Source of the DNA: Paragonimus skrjabini miyazakii
Lineage: Eukaryota; Platyhelminthes; Trematoda; Plagiorchiida; Troglotrematidae
DNA length: 64,000 bases
NCBI GenBank assembly: GCA_014338405.1
Contig: JTDE01000154.1
Coordinates: 28,583-92,582 of the forward strand
Direction of reading: 5' to 3'
The translations under genes were made by a program, and so were the position numbers. Positions 1-14,284 of the stretch are shown piece after piece. The notes under the pieces were generated by a model that saw nothing but the letters and a program-made list of their open reading frames with translations, did no database searches and was not told where the DNA came from. Position 1 is the stretch's first letter. Each line of letters starts with the position of its first letter.

Positions 1-3000
1 TCTAAGTAGGGGGTTCCAACAACAGTCCTGTAAAAGGAAACAACAAAAGCAAGCATGAGCCGAAGGCCCAGTAAGCCATGCACACGACTTACATAAACGA
101 TAACTAAGACGGCGCCGACAACACAGCAGCACGCTCCATCACCAATTCAACTTCAACTAGTGCGCGCCTGCTGGTTTCAGTTGCACATTACAATACACAT
201 AATAAGAAGCTAATTTGACGGTGCTTGTGGACAGAATCGGTAGAGTTACGGTGTTGGCTGTAAGGTAACCGTTCGGGTGAGCGATCAGCCAGTTTCAAAA
301 GGTATCAACCAAAAGATCAGACATCTCTAATTTAGTTGAAGTCCCACGGGCTGTTGTTTTCAAGATTGTGATCGAGGAAAATGACTTACTTAATTGCCTT
401 ATTCAAAGGAGGGAAGTTTAAATGGTATGTTTAATGATAAGAAGCGACGATTGGCTGGCTCATTTATTCATATCTCACGGACCCTACCTATCGAGTTGCA
501 CGTCTTAGTAAAGTATGCATGACTGCGTCACTCGGGGACCGCTGTTTTCAAATCAACCATATTGCCTTCAGCTGTCGTTTGCGCCACGTCACTGAAAAGT
601 GGGGCTCATTGTGTTATAACTAATTTGACTCAGACCATCCAGTTTTCCTTACATGCATTGTTTTATCGTTTGCCTCATAACCTCTTGCTTACAAAAACAG
701 TGTTCATCTAGAGATTGGTTAACAAGGACATATAAAACGTCACTAAAACAATACCGAAGGTCACAGAAGTGGAGTAGTTCAAACGGGAACTAAGCATACA
801 TTCCAACAGTTATGCAAACCTCTTGCAAGACGGTGTGTTCATGCATCGCACAACATTTATATCAACAGTGAACATCGACAGACTCGAAGGTTCTTACGAC
901 AAGACAGTAACTGATTTTCCCTAACCACAAATGCAAAATAAGCCACAGTGAACTCCAACAAACATACGAAAAGTTTAATCAAAGACCACGAGACTTATTT
1001 AACCCAGCAAACCTAAGAAAATGGAAAGGCAGGTATATGAGGAAATAACCAAACCACAGTGTTTTCTGAGTTACTAATAATCAACACGTTGTTACTGAGA
1101 CTACACGTAAAAATGTTGGTTCGCGAAGTTATAGCGGTCAGTATACTGATGTTCAGCGTACTCTGAGAAATGTTCAGCTGGACTGAATCAGCCCTTTCAT
1201 TCGTGGACAGAGAAAAGTTGTGGCTACGAATGGGCCTCCTGATGATTCTTCGTCAGAAACTGAAGTTCTTTTGGTGGTTAATCTGTTAAAACGCAATAAT
1301 TATCTGGATAATTATCTTCTTTAGGACTAAGGAACGCCTTGGATTTGACCGACTATGTGAGGCCATCTATACCACAGTGGGATCCACCTGAAGTATCACG
1401 TTATTTTAGTTGTTGTTTTGAATTTTATCGCAGACCACACATTTGTGGCAGCTAGCCCTTGTGTATCACTTCAACCAATGCTCTAAATTGGTGACAAATA
1501 TTCCTTCCACGTTTTCAAATGTGAAGGATACTATTGCAAAAGAAGCATTCGGAGATCCGGAGGATCTCGGAGAAAAACTTCCATTAGGATATAAATTAAG
1601 TGATATAGAATGAGCAGGCGGCACCACTGCACGGAATCCTTCTGCGGAGAACACTCAGACTGTGTTGAACCGGTTGAACACATAGTTAGTCTGTATGGTG
1701 TGTACTTTGCTGATTCAGGTTACAAAATGCTAGCGCAAGATTGGGTTGGCAGTTGCCTCAGCTTTGCTGGTGCAGGTAGGATGCTAGAGAGTGTCAATCG
1801 CTTCATACATCTGTGAAGTCATCTCATTAGTTTGTAGGATTGTTAGTGATAGATGTGTGATGATAGCGAAAGCACAAAATTGTCATTAGATTGTCCGGTT
1901 GCTTCTGAATGACACGGTTTGCAAAGCATGGATGAATTTGGTTCCGCTTTTTGTATTGTCGACCAGGCCAATTCGCATGGAAGGTACATACTGACCCCCC
2001 GTATTCAACTATTATTGTCTTCGATATTTGGTCTGTATCCAATGAGCTGGCTATATGAACAATTTGATGGCCCATTAACGCGTCCTTAGAAAAGTGCCAA
2101 TTTCCGACTCATCAAAGTGGTAGTGAAATTGCACAGTCTAAGCCGTTTGAGTTCTTTACTCCACATGCTGGTGGAACATCTGCCACATCACATATCGTAT
2201 GAATGCCGTTGACTCGAGAGTAAGCTGAGGGGGTCAGGCGATCACGTAGTCACGGGATACCAATGTCTTGGTCATCTCACTGAACAAGGTTGGTAGTTTC
2301 CATCTGTCAGGTTAGAGATGTCCGGACCAGCCGCACCTCTGTTTAGAAACACTTACGGGCGGGATGGTGTGCAACAATCAACAGCAAGCTTCTGAAGTAG
2401 CCTACTTTGAATCCGCTATTCTATCAGTGTTTGTATGCCACTTAGTTCTGGACTTTTTTCTACCCTGCTTCGTGGACCACTGTCAATATCAGTGTCAGTC
2501 CGATGTATAACACTCACGGGTGCTAGCTGACGTTGAAAGTGATAATGATGCTGATTATCATGATGAAATAGCGCATGTTGTATGAAAGCTTTTTTAAACT
2601 ATCGCATTGCACACTGTTACAAATGAAAAACTTGAGGACCATCTGGTGTTAAAACTGATTGTAAAAATGTTATGTTGTTTGGCTAGGTTAACCATTCCTG
2701 CAGTCACAGTCTGTAACGGATACAAGTCGAACTTATAACAAGCAACTTTTTATTGATTAAAACTCTACCGTAACACGGTGGCGGAATCGCCTTGTCAAAC
2801 CTTTTGCCAATAACTCACTTTATCCGTTGCTGAGCCACAAGTCCATGTAATCACAGTGTATCCGACGGATTAGACAACATTAATCACACTGGGTGTATGA
2901 TTTGTGTACCACCTTTTGCACCAGCGTATAATTTGCACAATTGTAGATGAACACTGCGTTCTTTAATAAACCGGTGCACACATTTGCAAAGCACATTATG

Positions 3001-6000
3001 TGTTATCCGTCTCATTTACAGTCATGACACCTATAACTTAAATTTGTCTTCAAAACATTAACAGTTATGGTCTTGGAAAAAAATTTGGCAAAGCTAGGAA
3101 GAACGTGGTTTATTCCAAAAAGTTAAAAATTAAAATATTTTAGTTGACAATACACCTGTAACCTACAGGTGTGCTAACAATGGTGAACGATTCCCAGTTT
3201 GGCTCAGAGTCACTTCCTTAGTTGATCGACTTCCCACCATACGTTTATTAGGATGATTAAAACATTTCGGAAACATCCTTGATACACTTATGTGAGTATT
3301 CATAGTAATGGGACCAGACCAGTTCTCTAAACTAACCGGATTTCGCAGTCCATTTGAACCGTATTTGTAAGCTGAACTGTAAACGATCGTTCTTGTCATA
3401 TGCTTCCGCCGTATTCAGCCAACAGACAATTTTAGCACATAAGAATGAACTCCAAACAGATGCAGAACAAATATTTTAAATACAGACGATTAATTTTCAG
3501 TACAATCCACGGAAACGGTAGTACCCTTAACAAAGCGTCGTATATGAGTGTCTAGTTGTACATTATGGGTTTTAAACTGGGTGAAACAAATGATATACTG
3601 CTATTCATGGAGCTAATGCATAATCGACTCGTGGATAACTGAATTTTTCCGTCGAAGGAATGATTTTCATTTACGGTGTGCATACTCTTGCTAACCTATA
3701 TTGTTATGTTACTTAGTCGTGAACATATAATAAAATGTATCGATGTGTTGGTTTTAACAAAAATTGGGACATCAAGGAAGTAGTTTTTAACATTGCAAAA
3801 GATCATTCCTTGAGAAAAGTCCGGAATCCAAGTGAGCACTGTGATACTCCTATTATTTTGTTAACTAGAACTCTTCAATCTCGATTGCTAGTACACTGTC
3901 ATTCTGCAGAAAGCATTCATCGCTTGGAAATATATCTGCTAAGTTGTACATTCAGTGTAACTATGCCTTTGTCATCAACAAGGCGGTTTACAATATGCAA
4001 GGACAGTACGGCTAGCATAATCTTGGCTAATAATATCTTCAGGCGATTAGTTGGACAGCCATTGAAGACGACTCTAGTGTTTGATTCGTATCTTTGTACG
4101 ATCACTGACTGAGTTCTCAAGGCACCTGTGAGACATCTATTATTGCGGAAGTTAAAGTTGCAGTAACAGATAGTAGAGCGAGCTTGTTAATCCAATCAGG
4201 AATTGTCTAGGACTCGTCTTTAGGCAACATGTGAACTGGCAGCCGCCATAACCGCTCGAATCAGGAAAAAGTTGGTTCGACATCTAATCAGGCGTTCATA
4301 TCATTTTTATTCTTAGCGATAAGCCGATGCTTATGAACGGGAGGGTTGTTTAAACACAACTAAAGCTGTTACCCATCCTGTCTTTTTGTTGGTTGTTCGG
4401 TAGAGTTTCACAAGAATAACCAGTCTCTCAGATTATGTGATGGATCTCCTGTGACAAGTACAAATGGGCGACTAGCAGCATTTAAAGAAACGAGGTCAAA
4501 TTCTCACAATGTTTTGTTGTTTACTTAGTGAGGGTTACTGTATAAGAACCTGCAGAGCAAGTTATTCGTCCGAATCCAGTGTAAACTGCATATTTCATGA
4601 ATTATTGTTTGTTGAAATGTGATTTGATCATTCGCAAGGTGTTAATCACACAATGTTTGGAGAGTAACACAGTATGGGCCCAGCAAACTATATGACATGG
4701 TAGGTAAGTGAACTTTTATCTTGCGCGCCAAGCAAAGCTTTCATTCAGAACACTGGATTTACTGTTCTACAGTTAACTATGCATGACAATTCAGCAAACA
4801 CCATGCGTTAACTTAAAATGAGCCTCGTAGTTACGTAGGCTGTTATTCAGTTAAAAGCATCAAACAAACACGCATCAGCCAGCTTGTCTGCATGAAATAA
4901 TGAAAAGTGAACAATCAATGCCAAATGAAATAGCGTAAACTTCTGTTGAACTCTGACTTAGTATGAAAATAATGCCATCTAAGTTCTATGCGATGACCTA
5001 CACCATGACTCAAATGTTCAGTGAAGTACTCATATCCGACAAAATCAGTCTGTGTACTAGAGTTCTTTGGAGTTTACGGTGAGTAGGTTTTTCAGTTTGT
5101 ATTTAGTTTTATATCAACAAATAGTTGTTGATGGACGATTTGATTGAAAACCTGTAATGGGTTCGGCTAGATCAACAGACCACCTGACAAACTGGCCAGT
5201 TAACTGGAAGTGGTAGTTTACTCGTGTGCTGGTTAACGAGATGATTGGAGTCTATCTAGATTTTGTTGTAAGTCGGCGGTCCTCATAAAATGCTATCATT
5301 TGGACTGTGGTTCCGTTTATTATTAGGAATGCACCTAAAAGAGAGCTTTATCGGGTATGATGGGTAACGGTTTGATCGTGAACATCTTAAAAAAGTTAAT
5401 TTTAATGAAATTTTCACCATTGTAGTCGTTATAACTATAACCTGGTAGTGTGATTGAAAGGTTCCTTACAGCAGTGGTGAAGTTCACTTCATGCCGAAGT
5501 AAGTTGGTTCATTTTGTTAGATACTGTGCTTTGACATAACTATTTAGCTTCATTTACGAATGCAGTGTAAGGCAGGCAAATTTTCCTTATTGAGGCGGCT
5601 AAATACTGTTCAATTTCCCGTATCAGTTTTAAAATTTGCTCAACAGTAATTGCACGTCAACATTAAACCAGCTGATTTTACTCTGCAATAACCGCTGTGA
5701 CTGCTGGAAGTTCAGAAAGGCCACGTTTCCAATGCTTGCAGTTGTCCTCTTTTGTATCTATGCAAATAAAGGAGGGTAGCACACTTTTTTTGGCAGTGAC
5801 TCTCTAGAACACTTACTGTATACACAGTCTCAATGGTTTTTAAATGTCAGAACTTGTTCTGTCATCCTCCAGATTTAGTTTAAAGTACAGCATCAAACGT
5901 TCCCTATGTTGCTTTTTAGTGGTTCAGCCAATGGTACATGGGTGCGAACCTGATAGCTCAAGTTTCCCGAGTCTGTGAAACGTTCTTTTCACCTTCAGCA

Positions 6001-6463
6001 GGCATTACCATTTCTAAAAGGACAACCGGAGAAGCAGCGATAATACCGCTTCTTACTACACAAGAGTAGTAAGGCATGACTGCATCGTTCGCAATCTAGT
6101 TTTGCTAGCCAGACAGAGGTCCAATGAGGTATTAAATTTCGTCTCAACTAAAGCTTACACTATGACTGTTGACCGGCTATTCCAATAAGCTACCGCCCTG
6201 CGACAGTAAAAATTTTTCTGACGAAGTTTTTGGGTTATTGTTTTGAACAATCTTTCCCTGTAACCCATAGTTCGATTAGATGTGCAGATGTGGACAGATT
6301 TTGGTCGTCTCTTCGCCTGCAATAAAAGTAAGAATGAGATCTCCATGGAGTCCTCGATATCCAGAAATAAACGCTCGCGCTACAAAGGCCTGCCATTATT
6401 TTCGTTTCAGATCAACGCACACGCTTTAGCACATCTGCTTTCCTTAAAGCCAAAATAGACTAT
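1..6463. other. Non-coding stretch, no recognisable gene
   Basis: I see no protein family, RNA gene or mobile element here. Stops are frequent in all six frames. The longest open frame is 125 codons at 3735-4112 (+). Its translation matches nothing I know, it overlaps an open frame on the other strand, and a frame of this length is expected by chance in 64 kb. I treat the stretch as intron or intergenic DNA. A short exon without a recognisable motif could be missed. Confidence 0.6.
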
Positions 6464-6692
6464 TAATTTGAATAGAGCAGACAAAAGAGTGACATTACTC
6501 TACTTGTGCTCGAGCAGATTTCGCTGCATCTCTGCTGGTGTTTACCGCGGACGAGTTAAAATGCATAAAATTCCAAGCCACAAGACAATCACACTTTAAC
6601 TCGTCTGCAGTAAACACCAGTAATGATGCAGTGAAATATGTTTAAGCATATGTAGTGTAATGTCAGTCTCTTGTCTGCCCCATTCAAATTTT
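6464..6692. repeat. Fold-back (palindromic) element, MITE-like
   Basis: Two arms of about 100 bp, at 6464-6563 and 6593-6692, are inverted copies of each other around a spacer of about 29 bp. Reading the right arm on the minus strand gives the same order of blocks as the left arm: AATTTGAAT, GCAGACAA, TGACATTAC, CTGCATC, CTGGTGTTTAC, GACGAGTTAAA. Identity is roughly 80 percent, with most mismatches in the middle of each arm. There is no open frame, so this would be a non-autonomous DNA element, for example a fold-back MITE, or a stable hairpin. I could not define a convincing target-site duplication. The flanks read CTATT on the left and TTTGAC on the right. The symmetry itself is plain in the sequence; the mobile-element label is inference. 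Confidence 0.8.
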
Positions 6693-9600
6693 TGACGAGA
6701 AATGGTTGTTTCAAAGATTATTGATTTGGCAACTGCCGGCAACAATGGAGCATAAATCTCACAAAGAGTTTACAAAGATCCATTGTCTTCTCTTGAAGTC
6801 TCTCATTTTAACGTGCTCGGTACAGAGAAGCTTTTACTTTCCCCAACTTTTCTCCTTTTTATCAAAACCTGAAATGGAACATCCATTTTTTGCGACTGAC
6901 CTGCAAACAGGAAAGTATCCATAACGGCCCTAGAAGGGTCTGAGAAACGCAGTTGCAAATACTTGGTCCCAGAGACAACCAGCGAAGTGATGTTGGCAGT
7001 CACTAGGACCAACTGTTTGCACAGAGAAATCTTTATAAGCTGCTGTTTTGTGTTAACCTGAAAAGAGCAGTTTGGACGATAGCTATAAGCCAAAGACTTT
7101 CTTACATCTTATCTCGTCCCTATACAGAGTTGCTTGTGTATAGTATGTCACGTCTATGCTAGTAGAGTGGATATCCAGAGACCTTTTGTGTGTAACTGAC
7201 TTCTGTCATGGGGAGACATCACACTTCTAATCATTGTTTGAAGACACTGAAATTAGCTTACAAAATGGTTGGATCATAATGATTCCAGAGTCACTTCATT
7301 GATCACACTACAACTGTTTCTTCCCAGCACTATTGTACTATAGATCGAACTGCTTATAACTTCGCTATTGTATAATGGTTTATTATAAAGTTTTTCGTTC
7401 CTAACCTTCCATAACTAGTTGAAAGCCAAACTTTTTGAGGGATCCGCAGCACGACCAGACGGATGAAGTAACTAGTTAAAACTAATCTAGGAAAGCTGAG
7501 TCAGATAAAATTTTGAACTTCTTCACACTCATAAGATGATTATCACTACCACAGAAAATCCTCATGTTGTACGATGTAAACATTGTACACGATACGGTTA
7601 CACTCAGGAAAACAGTTAGATTTTCAGAACAAGTTTAATGGAATTATGTTTGCTTGAGGTGTAACCTGCGTTCTTGGACGATGTAGTCTCTACCAATCAC
7701 TTAGTTGAGAATAGAATAATATAAAGTAACATTTCGCTTTTGCATGAATGTAGGACAACAGCAAGAGCACCGCGATCACTTGGTACCATTTTGCTGATAG
7801 CCAGAATTGATTTTATAGAACCGCCCAACCTGTCTTTCAAGCACAATAGAACACAGGAGTGTCGAATGTATAACACAATATTATTAGTAATGTTTTTCAC
7901 TTGAAGTTGTTAACTGTGTATACCGTGCTGGTCCACTTTTTAGTTAGAGCCTTGCAAACCCGCCTTTCTTAATCAACGTTGACACAATCAACATAGTGAA
8001 TAAGGTTTTTTGGAACCAGAGAGTACCATCACAAAATCATTAACTGGTTAGAAGCAGAGAGTTGGTGATGACAAGGTGTTTACATTTTACAGTTTTTACA
8101 AAGTATTATAGTATCGGATTATGTGAAACGTTCTACAAGAAGCATCAAATAACGGTTCATAGCGTCAGTTTGTGGGCAAATTCTTCAGGCTTTCATTTTA
8201 TTTAGGTTTAATCTCGGATTGTTGCGGCATAGAAGATGATGATTAGCTTGGTCAACAGAAAGTCTTATCAGCAAAAGTGGAGCACAACATATTATGTGAT
8301 TCATCGCCAAGAATACGTTATATAAAACCTGACACCAGATATTCCTAAAGTTCGTGAAGTGGGCCATGGGGCGGTTTTCCGTTTTGATCCTGAATCATGA
8401 CCATTCAATTTGAGAGCATAAATCATCCCCAGACGTCCTGCTACGGACATCTATGCTTAGTAACACACCTTAAGTGTTATAAACGAATGAGGGAGAGTCA
8501 GTTTGAGATATCAGCGGTTGTCATTAAAGAGTGAGTGAGTGTTATTGCTCAGTAACGATGAACACGCAAAATGATGTAATTAAACCATGTACTAATGATG
8601 CGAAGTGGTTTTTTGCCGCTTTCAGCAATCTTTGCCGACGTTATAACCGGCCGGTTTGTACTGGCTTCACGTAAGCACTTGAATACAGTTACCACTTGGT
8701 AAGCGGTTGTAGGTAAAATTCGCTTTAATTCTGGAGAAGTTGCGAACTAGGAAGTCGATGTCTTACTGCCTTCACCGAACTGAGGACAATTCGCGTTAAG
8801 CTTAGCGCACGTTGACTTTTTGAGTGGAACATTTCTGAAGCAGGATCTGCTATGTTAAAGAATTTGTTTGAGTCAGTTTCTGTCCGACTGTTCAGTTCTG
8901 AGTCACAATTAGCCTCACGTTGAGTGGTTCAGTTCCGTTACGCAGTTGCTATTTTTATTTCAAATTTAAGCTCCAATCTGAGGCTAATTACTCACGTGTA
9001 TAAAACAGTTACATATGAGCATCAATTACACATGGATTGCCATTGATGGGGATGGTTAAATGTTGTTGAACAATACTAGGGGTAATCAGAGAACTGGGTT
9101 GAAATTAGGTTTCTCTTTGGGCTGTTGCGTCCATCAGGTGTTCTCTAATGTTCATACAAAAACAGCACATAAATATTACTCGCAACCCTCTGATATTTAT
9201 GTTAATTTTTTTGCAGGTTACTTTGTAAATTATCCCATTGCGAGTGATGTTCATATAACGTTCTGCTGAATGAGTATGAGATTTGCGCCGAGCATAAAAT
9301 TTATCTGCTTTTCACTCTTGGTCACTTAATTTAATTCTACGGTTTGTAAGACTGTTGGCCGGTAAGAGTATACGTTTCACGACGACTCCCTTTTTGATGT
9401 TAAGGAAGCAAAGCAAGTCCACCTAGATATTCAACGAAGGTCCAGTGATATGACAATACTGAACGTCTTTCCACAGTTTGCTAAACTGTTCTCTCGTTTC
9501 ATGAAATGACGTGTTGGTTTACCAATTTATTTGATGCATGACTGGCGTATGTGACTGAAAGTGCGTTGACTTAGCAAAAATACACTGTGTTCGCGTATTC

Positions 9601-12600
9601 GTATATAACCACAAGTTTCATTTGTGAAAACCAGATTGTTGGTTACAGCTGTATTGGCGGATTTTAACGGTAAAACAACACGTAAAATAAGTAACGTGAT
9701 TCGCTGCCAATTTTTTGGCAGTCTTGTGTACTGTCTAGCAGAGCTAATTATTAAAAATAAAATTGGTTGTAATGCACCGTTTTGTGAGCAATGTGCTACT
9801 GAGTCGGAAATTGTACATCTCATGATAAGTTGATTGTGTTCTTCATTGGGAACTTCGGACTGTGTAAAGGTGGTCATCTTTCTATGATGCACACCAACAC
9901 GTCTGTACCCCACTGCAGAGTGGTTTTTATTTCGTACTGACATTTTAGGGGTGACTGTTGCTAGCTACATTCCGGTAACAAATTACCAAATGAAGTTAGA
10001 GTTTGCCTAGCGGCATAACTGTCGTTGTTTCCTAGCATCAACAAGAATGTCCAATCTATTGCGATTCAATAAAATTGTTGTCGATCTTTTGTGAATTTCC
10101 AGAAAAAATATTGAGCCAAATGGTAAAATCACTTGTATGCCAGTATTCGGACAAGTGACATATATGAATGTTCAGTGTTAAAAGATTCTTAAATTTTCAT
10201 AAAACTCGACATTTTAAACATAGACTTGTTGTAATAAATTACAATGGGTGAAAACTGGTTGAGAAAGTTTAGTTTCAACAACAGAGACAGTTAAAGATGT
10301 CATCATTTTACTTTAGTCAACTAATTTCTTACGAATATATTAATCACTTTTGTAAGTGCTTACATTGCGCAAAATTCATTTCAAATAAAGCACTTTTACT
10401 GGACTGGATAATGGTCGCAACTTGCAAACGAACGATCTGGTCAGGAACTCGTTGCATGCAATCAAAACAGTACAGTAAGTGATGGAAACAAAAACAATAA
10501 TAGAGGGCTACGTCAATTGTAAGCTTTCGTTCAAGAATTGTCTACTCATTTCTAGTATTAAATGAATGTCATTCTTAAATCACCGTTAGACAAACCACGT
10601 TTGATATAAATAGGCCCTTAAAGGTTTATCTGATTAAACCTATTTTCAAAAGGTCGAATGCTAGAGAGATGTTGACAAGTCGGCATACACTTTATGATCT
10701 ACAGAACTCATCTGTTGCAATACACAAGTAATCTGTGACATCTAGATTTTAAAGATGTGCTGATGAAGGAAAACTCACACGACATATTCTATAACTGCAA
10801 GCATTTTATCTATATATATTTGATTTATGGGTAACGTTAAATTTGTTTATAGTAAACTAAAGATAGTTTAAACTTGATTCCAGCTTTCACATCCAGCTAA
10901 AGTTTTCAGTCTGCTCCCTTTGATAAGAAGCGATGGTGATGAGGTTGGTTTTTATACACCATATAAACACATGCTGACGAAAGTTTGTTAGATAAATATA
11001 TAAACTATATATACAAATCTTTATAAGTAGTGATTGCTAATATAAATAAAGCAGAATCTCCTCTCAGTAGTCATGAACTGAAAATGCAAGAAAAAAACGA
11101 GTCATAACTCGTCCGTTGGTAGGTCTAATCAAATCAAATGCTATTCTACTTATTGCATTCTTTAACCCGCTAGCTTTTTAAGGTTTCAAATGCTTCACAT
11201 TCGTACTATAACGATGTCAAGGGTTTTCTGTTTATAATCGTAATATTTCAGTCAACAATTTAAGTACAGTTGAAGATAGGGAAATTCACTGAGCTAAATA
11301 AATTTTACTCACACCTAATCGTAGGTTCCTCAATCGGATATATCTTATATTTCGTATAAATAAAATTATTAGAGTTTACCGTTATGATCATTTAGAACAG
11401 TGATTAACATGGTTAGCTCCTAAAACCATTAACCACACTTCAAATCTCTTGATGCGACGAGACAAGCGATTATGAAAAATTTGTCTCCAAAACAAACAAG
11501 GTGAGGTGTTTACTGTCTACCTATGTGTGTACGTAGCTGTCTTACGATTGCTGAGGATAATGGTGAGGTTGTTGTTTCGGATTGAGGACTTTCACTGGTT
11601 CAACCGTACTACTCGATCTTATACGCGCAAATGCTTACTTACTGATGAATTCACCTCATTTGGCGTTGAGACGTTTGCAATCTAAATGTCAAGCTCCACC
11701 AGCAGTTGAACACCAGAATCTCTCCGTCTGTTTATCTTTTGAATGTTAGGAACATTCAAATCAATTCGGATGAACTGATTTCGGACTTTTAGTACTTTTT
11801 GATATGAAGATAACGTTCGATTTGAGTGCTGAATAAAAGATGGCATTTTCGATTGTCAGTTTTAAATTACGGACTATAGCGTCTCAGGGAGGTACAATCA
11901 CGCATATGTTGTTTATCAGCAAAGTTATTAGATTATTTGTACAATCAGGTTAGAGCAAACACAGCTGTTAATATTTAGTTAATAAGAACATCACGTGACC
12001 ATTTTAGCAAATCAGTTCTGTATCTTCAATTCATATGTTTGTTCACATATGATAATCCCAATTGCATAACGCTCATGCATACTATTCTGTTCCCTAAGGA
12101 AAAAGCATTAGAAATATGAATGTTGTAAAGTGATATGACATGCTCTGATTCACGATGAACAACAATGTATTTTAAATTGAACGTATCAAATTAGATTGTC
12201 ATTCACCAGTCACCGTGATAGACGTTTGCAAAGGACTTGAACGGTGCACGTATTCTATACTGGCTATAAAAGAAAGCACAATAATTCTTGTCTTTTATTA
12301 AAATGATGTTTATAGGATAGTTTTGTTTACTTGCAATTTGGATCGCTTGAAGTACCCTATAAATGAACAGCACAATAACCCCGAGATAGATGCAACTTAA
12401 TTTAGTCGAATCAAGCAAGTAAACAAATGGGCGTGCATTCTGTGAATGCAGTCTTTCTCTCTTCTGATGACTTTCAAGCCCGCGCCTGGATTCCCGTCTG
12501 ATCGGTCAATTGATGGTGGAAGACTGGACGAGGTACAACTGAATTTTCTTTTCTTTTAATCGTCTACTAAAGAAAATCGGAATCCATTCAATATTTTCCA

Positions 12601-13949
12601 GGGCAGAAAAACATCCATTCCTCAGCATCATTGAGAAATTCATCAGATATCCAGCTTGCGTCTTCTTTGGAATACGATACTGTTCTGATTAAGTGACACT
12701 CAAAGTAAATCGCAAACGCAATGATGTATTAGTACATTGCTGAGCACGCATTTCACCGTGCAATTAATAGAAACGGATGTCTAATCCTCAACCTTGTAAC
12801 CTGAATTTTGACAAATGTTCTATTGGATTATAAGCGCGTACCCCCTTAGTTTCTGTGGAATTCGCCATATTGACACAAATTTCATAAACCGGTTTCCCAC
12901 AGAATTCATGAGATATCAAATGTTGGATTAGATTTTGTTCACTTAAACAAAATGTTGGACGCTGTAGTTCAAGTTATTCTTTGCTAAAATTTCGTTAAGC
13001 TTCACTTCAATCGATGAAAAAGAGTTTTCGTTAGTACCTTCATGTAAGCTGTTGAGAGATATTTATGCGAATTCTTTCAGTTCGCTTGGCATTTTATCTC
13101 CCTTGGACTGCAGCCAACGTTGTCTGCGTAAACAAATCAGATGTGCAGAAGGAACTTCGTTGCTCTATGGACAGAAAAAGTAAGCATTTTCCCGGTTATC
13201 TGCTGTCTAGTTACGAGTCAAAATACTGGTCTTGCGATAATAGTGTGCTAAGTATTGCTGGTCTCATCATTACTAATAATCCACCACATTGGTTTATCAT
13301 AGGATATTGATCAAAAAGACAGATTGCTGTGAATATATCACTTTACTGTCGATTTTGGTTCTTTGGTTAAACGTCCATCATATATTATTGGTTTATTACG
13401 ATCAGAGAACAGGACAGACGCGTTTGAATGTAAAAAATTAGACCACTAAAAAGGCGGTAGATAATCAATAGACTTTCGGAAACGTAATTAAAGCTTTCCA
13501 TGTTGTCTAGCAATCAGTCTTGATTTAATTTGTGCAAAACACAATTAATTTTGTGCGTTCTGAAAAGAGAGAGAAGCGGGGCAATTTTAAGAACTTTTAT
13601 GTCGGAGTTATGATACTGTTGCTTCAATGGTTTGGAAAATGAACCCTTAATTTTGCAAACGGCTGTTTTCGGGAATTCTCATCAGACTTTCACAATTTTA
13701 TAGGCTGAGTGCGAGTTATATGCAAAAAATTATAACGAGTTAAATAAGTCATTAAAAATCACAGAAGTGGTGCGGATCACAGTCTACTGGGGAGGATGAG
13801 AGTGTTGGTGAATACGTAGGAGTGTCACACGTGCCTGTCACGAGACAGGCTACGACAGAGATGAAATCCAACCAGAATGTTTTAATCATGCGGGAATAGT
13901 TTTACTAGAGAAAACTCATTGTCTGATCAAAATGTCAACAATTCCATCA
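6693..13949. other. Non-coding stretch, AT-rich
   Basis: No gene, RNA or mobile element is recognisable. Short AT-rich tracts occur around 10800-11040. The longest open frame is 138 codons on the minus strand at 9527-9943. It shares most of its length with a 69-codon plus-strand frame and has no motif I recognise, so I regard it as chance. A perfect 7-bp hairpin (GCCTGTC ACGA GACAGGC) lies at about 13832-13849, just before the Penelope fragment. I see no core motif that would make it a ribozyme. Confidence 0.55.
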
Positions 13950-14284
13950 GATAACCCAAAGTTTCAGAAGACGGAAAAAGATAAAGTTAAAACGACAGCA
14001 ATTAGGAAAAGCTTATCCAGATTATTCCGCCGAACGAAACAACTTTCGAGCATAACAGACCCATGGGCACGGTTATTCCACGTTTATACGGTTTTCCCAA
14101 AGTTCATAAAGACAGAATTTCATTAAGATTGATCCTTGACATGCACAATTCGCCGTATCGTGCCTTAAAAAGTGGCTAGTGAAGATATTAGAACCGATCA
14201 AATCACGACTAACTTCTGTTAGACTAAAGGACACATTCGAGTAATGATCAGAAGTTACTAATCCGATGCACACGTATTTTTTCT
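13950..14284 (+). pseudogene. Penelope-like element reverse transcriptase, decayed fragment
   Basis: This is a broken piece of the N-terminal and finger part of a Penelope-like reverse transcriptase. The first part reads FQKTEKDKVKTTAIRKSLSR. A frame change near 14015-14030 leads to FEHNRPMGTVIPRLYG and FPKVHKD (14047-14117). The RLYGxPKxHK block is the family's hallmark. It continues as SLRLILDMHNSPYRAL to about 14170. There one frame hits TAG, but the next frame continues KWLVKILEPIKSRLTSVRLK and DTFE, up to tandem stops TAA TGA at 14242. A weak continuation (NPMHTYFF) runs to 14284. The catalytic YxDD half, the GIY-YIG domain and both ends are absent, and there are at least two frameshifts, so it cannot be functional. 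No neighbouring part of the element is visible. The family call rests on the conserved motif order and I am confident of it. Known role of the family: self-copying retroelement RT. Confidence 0.85.

Noticed and set aside
1230..1255. CTGATGA followed by GAAAC, a possible hammerhead core
   Set aside because: The bases between do not form a stem II, and no stem I or stem III partners were found.
3735..4112. 125-codon plus-strand open frame
   Set aside because: No recognisable domain and an overlapping minus-strand frame. Not distinguishable from chance.
9527..9943. 138-codon minus-strand open frame, the longest outside the retroelement fragments
   Set aside because: No motif, opposite-strand frame over the same bases, and a length expected by chance in 64 kb of sequence.
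10750..10790. CTGATGA close to GAAAAC
   Set aside because: No room for stem II and no flanking complementarity.
13832..13849. Perfect 7-bp hairpin upstream of the Penelope fragment
   Set aside because: No ribozyme core or terminator context; short hairpins of this size arise by chance.
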